From: Artemia franciscana
Lineage: Eukaryota; Arthropoda; Branchiopoda; Anostraca; Artemiidae
DNA: 64,000 bases
Assembly (NCBI RefSeq): GCF_032884065.1
Contig: NC_088872.1
Location: 10,403,654 to 10,467,653 of the forward strand
Direction: 5' to 3'
Under the pieces are notes generated by a model. That model was not told the DNA's origin, did no database searches, and saw only the letters and a program-made list of their open reading frames with translations. Position 1 is the stretch's first letter. Each line of letters starts with the position of its first letter. Both the position numbers and the translations under genes were made by a program. Shown one piece after another: positions 40,130-64,000 of this stretch.

Positions 40130-43100
40130 TGTCAAAATTTTGACTTGATGCCTTTTGGGAAAGTGAGGCATGAGGCAATTGCCCATGGATCACTTAAACT
40201 CTTAAAAAACAAAAGTTCCAATTACTGATCAAATGAGCCCCCTCCAAAATTAATACAATCACCTCTTCTGCAAAAAAACTTATATTCTAATAATGGGCAA
40301 CTTACACAAGTTACAATCCTTTACCTATGGGCTATAGAGGATTTTTCGGCCCCTAAGTTATAGTAATTTGAATTTAGGACTATTGTGAACAAAATGGCCT
40401 TTTGTAAAAAGGCACAAGCAGGGGGGGGGGGGGGCTTTCTAATTTTTGATCATTTTCGATTCTTAAAAAGGGCACAATAAATTTCGACTTCCAATCAAAT
40501 GAACTTCCTCCGAAGTTTATATGATAACGCCTTCCATAGAAGCTTTATATGTTAATGACGGGACGCTAGTAAAACTTACAGCCCTTTCTTCCAGGGCTGG
40601 AGGGGGTTTCAAACCCATAACCTTAACTATTTGACATTTGGATGATTTTGAACAAATGGCTAACTCGAAATTTTTATCGAAAGCATTTTGAAAAAAAGGA
40701 ATGGAGGGGGGAGGGTGCTTACCATCTGATTACTCTTGACTTTTAAAATGGAGCTAGAACTTTCAATTTAAATTGTATGAGCCTTTTCTGAAGTCTATAC
40801 AATTGCCCTTTCAATAAAAACCTTACATATGAACAATGGACAGCTTGCCTAGCTTACAGCCCTTAGCCAGGGTGCAGTAGGAAATTTTGTCAGTCCCCTG
40901 AGGAATAATTATTTTAATTGCTTCATCTCTTGATTATTATGGAGATAATGGTCATCTCGAAATTTTGATTGGATGCGTTTGGGGAAAAGAGGGCGTGATG
41001 CTCTCCAATCATGTTTGACTCTTAAAAAGGATGCTAAAAAATGTTACTTCCAATTGAATGAGCCAACTCCAAAAATTACAACACCACCCCTTGCATATGA
41101 AGTGCCACTGGAGAAAAAATTGGAGACTTATGGCTTTGGGGTTGGTGGAAGGAGGCTAGATGCCTTCTCCCACTACTTTTGATCAGATCACTTTTGACTC
41201 TTGAAAGGGAACTGGAACTTTCAATTTCGAACCATTTGAGTCGCCTCCAAAGTCTATACTACCACTTTTTACATAAGAACTTTATATGCCCCCTGAGCAT
41301 AAGTTACAATATTTCCTCTGTTTTTTTCGGGGGGGGGAGAGGGTATCTATACTCTGAAGTTTTGACATCTGATTGTAGAAATATTTCAAACAAAATGGCT
41401 ATCTTGAAACTTTGATTGGATGCATTTGGGGAAAAGAGGGTGGGGGTTGGGAGTATATGCCTGCCAATCACTTTTATATGACTCTTAAAAAAGTAAACAG
41501 AAATTTCAAATTCCAATCAAATGAGTCAGCTCTCATGTTTATACAACCACCCCTTACAATAAACCCTATTTGCCCCTGGGGCATAACTTACAACAGTTCC
41601 TCCAGGTTCTGGGGGGCTGTGTTAACCCCTGAGTTTTTGTTACTTGATCTTTAAACTATTTTGAACACAATAGTTATCTCAAAATTTTGATCAGATGCAT
41701 TTAGGGAAAAAGGGGCCTTGGGGGGCTATATACCCCCTGATCACTTTTGACTCTTAAAATGGGCACTAGAAATTCCGATTTACAATCGAAGGAGCCCCCT
41801 CCAAAATTCATACTACCATCCATTCCATAAAAACCTTATATGCCCTTAGACATAATTTACAACACTTACGCCCAAGTTTTGGTGGGCTGTGATGTCCCTG
41901 GAGGGTTTTCTATATGATCCTTAGTCTAGTTTAAACAAAATGGCTATATAAAAAATTCAATTGGACACATTTGGGGAAAAGAGGTTAGGTGGGGGGGGGG
42001 GCTAGTAGAAATCGGATCACTTTGACTATTAAAAAGGGAATTAGGACTTCCAATTTCTAATCATTTGAGCTCCCTCTGAAGTTTATACGACCACATACCA
42101 GGCTTTATGGTAGGTTAATACCACCTGGATGAGGGATGTTTTGACCATGTTTTTGTTATTTGATTTTTGGACTATTTCAAACAAACTTGCAATCTTAAAA
42201 TTTTGAGCAAATACTGTTAAAGAAAAGAGGGTGTGTGTGTGTGTGTCTGTGAGGTGGGGGGATTAGATACCCTCTTACCCCTTTTGACTCATAAAAAGGT
42301 AACTAGAACTTTCATTTATCCAATCAAATAAGCCACCTCTGAAGTTTATACAACCTCCCCTTAAATAAAAAAACTTATATGACCTCAGGGCATAACTTAA
42401 AACTCTTGCCCCCAAGCTTGAGGGGTTTGTGCTGACTCTGGAGTTTTTATTGATTTAACTATTCTTAACAAAATGGCTATCTTAAAATGTTTATTGGATG
42501 GTTTTGAGGAAAAAGAACATGGGGTGGGGGAGCTAATTGCCCTTGGTCTCTTTTGACTCTTTAAAAGTGAACAAGAATTTTCTATTTCTAATTAAATGAG
42601 ACCTCTGTAATGTTTATACAAGAATCACTTCCACAAGCACCATATATGCTCCCAGAGCATAACTTATAATGCCTGCCCCTGGAGGTTTGTGTAGATCCAA
42701 GAGTTTTTATCATCTGATATTTGGACTATTTCTCACAAAATGGGCTATCTCAAAATTTTACTGGATGGGTCTGGGGAAAAAAGGCGTGGAGAGGGGGAGG
42801 CTAGTTGCCCCCTTAGCCCAATCAAATTCTCTGAGGTTTATGCAAGCATCTCTTCTACAAGAGTCATATATGCCCCCAGGGCATAACTTACAATGCCTGC
42901 CCCTGGGAGACTTTGTCAACCCCAGAGTTTTATTATCTGATGCTTGAATTATTTTTAACGAAATAGCTATCTCAAAATTTTTATTGGATGGGCTTGGGGA
43001 AAAAAGGCATGTAGGTGGCTAATTGCTCTCTGATCTCTTTCGACTCTTAAAAAGTGAGCTAGAACTTTCAATTTCCAATAAAATGAGCCCTCTCTAAAGT

Positions 43101-43480
43101 TTACACAACCATCCCTTCTATAAGAACCATATATGCCCCCAGGCCCTAACTAGCAATGCCTGCCCCTGGGGGTTGTATTGACCCCAGAGTTGTTTTATGA
43201 TCTTTGAACTATTTTTAACAAAATGGTCATCCCAAAATTTTTATTGGATTTATTTGGGGGAAAAGAGTGTGGGGGGCTAGTTACCTCTGATCTTTTTTTA
43301 CTCTTAAAAAGTGAACTAGAACTTTCAATTGCCAGTCAAATGAGCCCTCTCTGAAGTTTATATGAGCATCCCTTCTATAGGAGCCATGTATGCCCCCAGT
43401 GCATAACTTAAAATGCCTGCCTCTGGGCCCTAGGGGGTTTGTCAACCTTGGAGTTTTTATTATCTGATGTTTGAACATTT
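40130..43480 (+). repeat. Tandem array of about 265 bp units (about 13 copies)
   Basis: Each unit contains, in order: tgactcttaaaa-like, ttccaat(c)aaatgag, ccc(t)ccaaag, tatatgcccc(c)agggcataac, acaatgcctgcccctggg, tattatctga, then aaaatggctatctcaaaatttt, then tggatg..tttggggaaaa, then a G-run. Marker positions for the gactcttaaaa motif fall near 40195, 40455, 40735, 41020, 41195, 41480, 41750, 42025, 42285, 42555, 43045 and 43300. One copy near 42810 has lost part of the unit. Divergence among copies is considerable. Open frames here are by-products. Confidence 0.85.
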
Positions 43481-43489
43481 CTAAAAAAA

Positions 43490-43755
43490 AATGTTTTTCC
43501 CTGTGTCCCAGTCGTGATTTGTGTCCGGGTGTCCCAGTCTGTAATTTCTCTTTGAGGTTCCCGGTCGTCATTTAAATTCCCTGTGTCCTGGTCGTCATTT
43601 GTGTCCTGGTATGTAATTTCATCAGTTGACAAACATGACGTCAGTCGACAAACAACTTCATGACACATACAGCTCAATCCTTATAATGATGTCAGTTGAC
43701 AAACATGATGTCAGTCAACACACAAACATGACGTCACACACACACACAGACAACT
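43490..43755. repeat. Short degenerate repeats with TGACGTCA-like palindromes
   Basis: The motifs gtgtcc(c/t)(a/g)gtcgtcatttgtgtcc and gtcagt(c/t)gacaaacatgacgtca each recur several times, ending in a (CA)n run beside the TA microsatellite. It resembles the simple-repeat-rich end of a transposable element. Class not determined. Confidence 0.6.
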
Positions 43756-43761
43756 TATTTT

Positions 43762-46900
<3,139 letters not shown>

Positions 46901-47009
46901 AATAATAAATCCTAAATGATATTCTTTTCATGTGTGTTACTTTTTTCCTGCTGACTCAATTTTACATGTGGAGGTTTTCCCGGGAATTTTCTGCCGGGTT
47001 GGAATTGTA

Positions 47010-47290
47010 AAGGAAAACGGAGGATATTTTTCAAGGGAAGGGGGATTAACTGTGGGCAAAATTCTCTTTGGTGAAATTTGCCACAGAAAGTTATAGGTCT
47101 CATAATTGCTAAAAGGTTCAGCTATTCGTACTGATTCAGCATAAATCGTACTGATACACCGTCTTTTTGAATATTTTTTTTGAAAACGGAGGATATTTTT
47201 CAAGGGAAGGGGGATTAACTGTGGGCAAAATTCTCTTTGGTGAAATCTGCCACAGAAAGTTATAGGTCTCATAATTGCTAAAAGGGGCAG
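47010..47290. repeat. Two direct copies of an approximately 105 bp segment
   Basis: The segment from gaaaacggaggatatttttc to ctcataattgctaaaagg occurs at about 47012-47116 and again at about 47182-47286 with one or two differences. Confidence 0.9.
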
Positions 47291-47512
47291 AATATACTAA
47301 AAGAGTGTAAAAGCATAAAATAAAATGAAGCTCATGTCAGAGAAACAAAAGGAGGGGCTTATAAGGGATGGGTAAGATGCTCCCTTACCCAAGACATGGA
47401 TGGCCATTTTATTTAGTTTAAACAATGAGAGTAACTAATACGTACAACACAAATCCCAGTATATAAAATAAAAGCAAACTCTCTTTTCATAATCAGCCTG
47501 TAATGGAAGAAA

Positions 47513-47514
<2 letters not shown>

Positions 47515-47555
<41 letters not shown>

Positions 47556-47560
47556 AAAAA
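47515..47560. repeat. Poly(A) tract
   Basis: About 39 A in a row, a T, then more A. It may be the tail of a retroposed sequence, but no source gene is recognisable on its 5' side. Confidence 0.9.
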
Positions 47561-49030
47561 TCTAATTCAATGGCAAATTTGTCAATGAATTCTGAATTAA
47601 AATGAATTCTGAAAATTCTGAATTCTGAAAAAACTGAAAATGAATGCTGAACTCTGAATGAGGTGATATATGGTTTCAGACTGCATCTGATTTTTCAGAC
47701 CCCGTAAATGGAAAGGTGTCCTATTTCAGGAAGGTTGCTAACTCCTGTAAGTATTTGCTTGCATCTGTCATACCAATAAAATAATGAAACAAACTTTTGT
47801 CTTCTGATCAATGAAGTTCTTCTCTGGAACTTGCATTTTCGAAATTTTGAATTTGACATGACCAACGTTGATGGTAAAACGGCAATACGACGTTTGAAGA
47901 CTGTATACCCTTACTTTACAGAGAAATGAATACACTCTATGGTGGACAAGTTCCTTCCAAGAAGGTGGAAAAACCTCCAAGATTTTAAAAGCCAAAATAT
48001 GTTTGTCAAACAGCTTGTAGTAGTGAACTTAAATGAAGCAACTTGGCTCAACATGACCTAAATTTTAAAAGACGATATTTAGATAACAATAGATACATCC
48101 AATAAATTAGATTTTGATGGGGATTCGAAATAAATAATACGCATTGAGGTTGATGTTACCCATCAAACGCTAAGAGCCATAGAAAACTTGTCTGATTTTT
48201 AAAAAAGAAGGTAAACACCCCAAGAAAGTCAAAGAATTTATAGAAAGATTCCCTACCGTCACATTCAGTCAATAAGTGAAGCTTACTGTAAAGATTTGAA
48301 CCACCCTTCTACAAAAATGTAGATAGTATTTTATGCTCGAAGAAAGATCACGGGTGCCTGTTTATTTCTTTTTTCCAATGAGACCGTCTTGGATGTTCAG
48401 AGTAAAGTTGATATTTAAAACGAACAAAATTATCACCCCATCCTCTCGTACTGTCATTTAAATTGACTTGCGTTTTACTGAAAGCAAAAATGAGGAACAA
48501 GGCTTATACCTTCACTGCTTAAAAAAACAAACCAGCCTCTTGGTGCCCTTTAAGCGTTTGCCACTAAGTCACTATTATCAATTACAACCCTTGAGTCTAT
48601 GGAATACATTTATGTGGTAAATCTACCAGTTGTGCTATAAAAGCTAGGAACATAACAGTACAAAGGTGAATTTTCTGACCGTTCATAGGTTTTCTTTTAA
48701 CTTTACATAATACTCTTTCTGAATAAGATCGTGACATGCATGCTATAAGCCAATTGTATCAAGGATATTTTATTTTTTATAGTTTTAGATATATTTGCTT
48801 TCAGTTAAGCACTATTCAAATTTACAACGGCATACATGGAGGGGCGATAATTTCTATCTGGTCATTGGGCCATCATTTTGCTTTTTACTTACACTTATGT
48901 GTATATTATCTGATAAGCTAATTCTATTTTTTTCCTCATTTTACCCTTATTAGCGCTATAATAATGGCATAACAGAGTTCGCTATTTTGTGCTAGTGATT
49001 GCGCTCATTTGGGCTATGCGTTTTGCCGAA
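47561..49030. other. NDUFA1 upstream region
   Basis: No gene recognised. Around 48330-48380 the phrase gatcacgggtgcctgtttatt is shared with about 23845 (dispersed repeat). The 75-codon minus frame at 47768-47995 has no known match that I can name. Confidence 0.4.
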
Positions 49031-49037
49031 AACTAGC

Positions 49038-49089
49038 AATCGTACTGATACACCGTCTTTTTGAATATTTTTTTTTTCAATCGTGAAAA
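49038..49089 (+). promoter_or_regulatory. NDUFA1: NDUFA1 5' leader, partly duplicated 1.9 kb upstream
   Basis: The bases just before the start codon (aatcgtactgatacaccgtc and the following tttttgaatatttttttt) also occur at 47144-47181. The ATG context is gaaaaATGT, with A at -3, favourable for initiation. Whether this is 5' UTR or core promoter cannot be told from sequence alone. Confidence 0.4.
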
Positions 49090-63946
<14,857 letters not shown>

Positions 63947-64000
63947 GCGAAATTAAGTCGAATTGTGAGTAAGAGTATCTACTCGGAGAAGATCTATAAA

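Overview
The window is eukaryotic, AT-rich, intron-rich and dominated by transposon remains and satellites. Nothing in it is prokaryotic. A crustacean-like arthropod is my best guess: CR1/L2-like and RTE-like LINEs, hAT and mariner relics, long low-complexity introns, and dispersed repeat families that I associate from unverified memory with brine shrimp. The species is not proven by the sequence. Two host genes are present, both split into exons too short to stand out as long ORFs. On the minus strand, positions 37614 down to 4878 carry a telomerase reverse transcriptase gene (TERT). It has seven coding exons with GT-AG junctions and intron phases that fit from end to end, giving a predicted 919-residue protein with a TEN-like domain, an RNA-binding domain with the T motif, RT motifs A, B', C, D and E, and a thumb (CTE) domain. 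On the plus strand, positions 49090 to 63946 carry NDUFA1 (MWFE subunit of respiratory complex I). It has three coding exons with in-phase introns and exactly 70 residues. Layout: 1-4.9 kb, downstream of TERT, a hAT C-terminal relic and unassigned sequence. 4.9-37.6 kb, TERT: its introns hold RTE-like LINE pieces (6.0-7.1 kb, 14.8-14.95 kb), a dead CR1/L2-like LINE (12.3-14.3 kb), a dead mariner (15.15-15.9 kb), a repeat array (25.3-27.2 kb), and a hAT relic (30.3-36.8 kb) split by a nearly full-length LINE with two open ORFs (31.1-35.5 kb). 38-44 kb: an RTE-like C-terminal piece, a foldback element, a tandem array of about 265 bp units and a TA microsatellite. 44-49 kb: unassigned sequence, a small duplication and the NDUFA1 5' flank. 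49-64 kb: NDUFA1, with a foldback array, a TA microsatellite, a LINE 5' relic, an inverted copy of the 25-27 kb array, and nine tandem copies of a 200 bp unit in its introns. The two host genes have no obvious functional link (telomere maintenance and mitochondrial electron transport). No CRISPR array, operon, rRNA or intact tRNA was seen.
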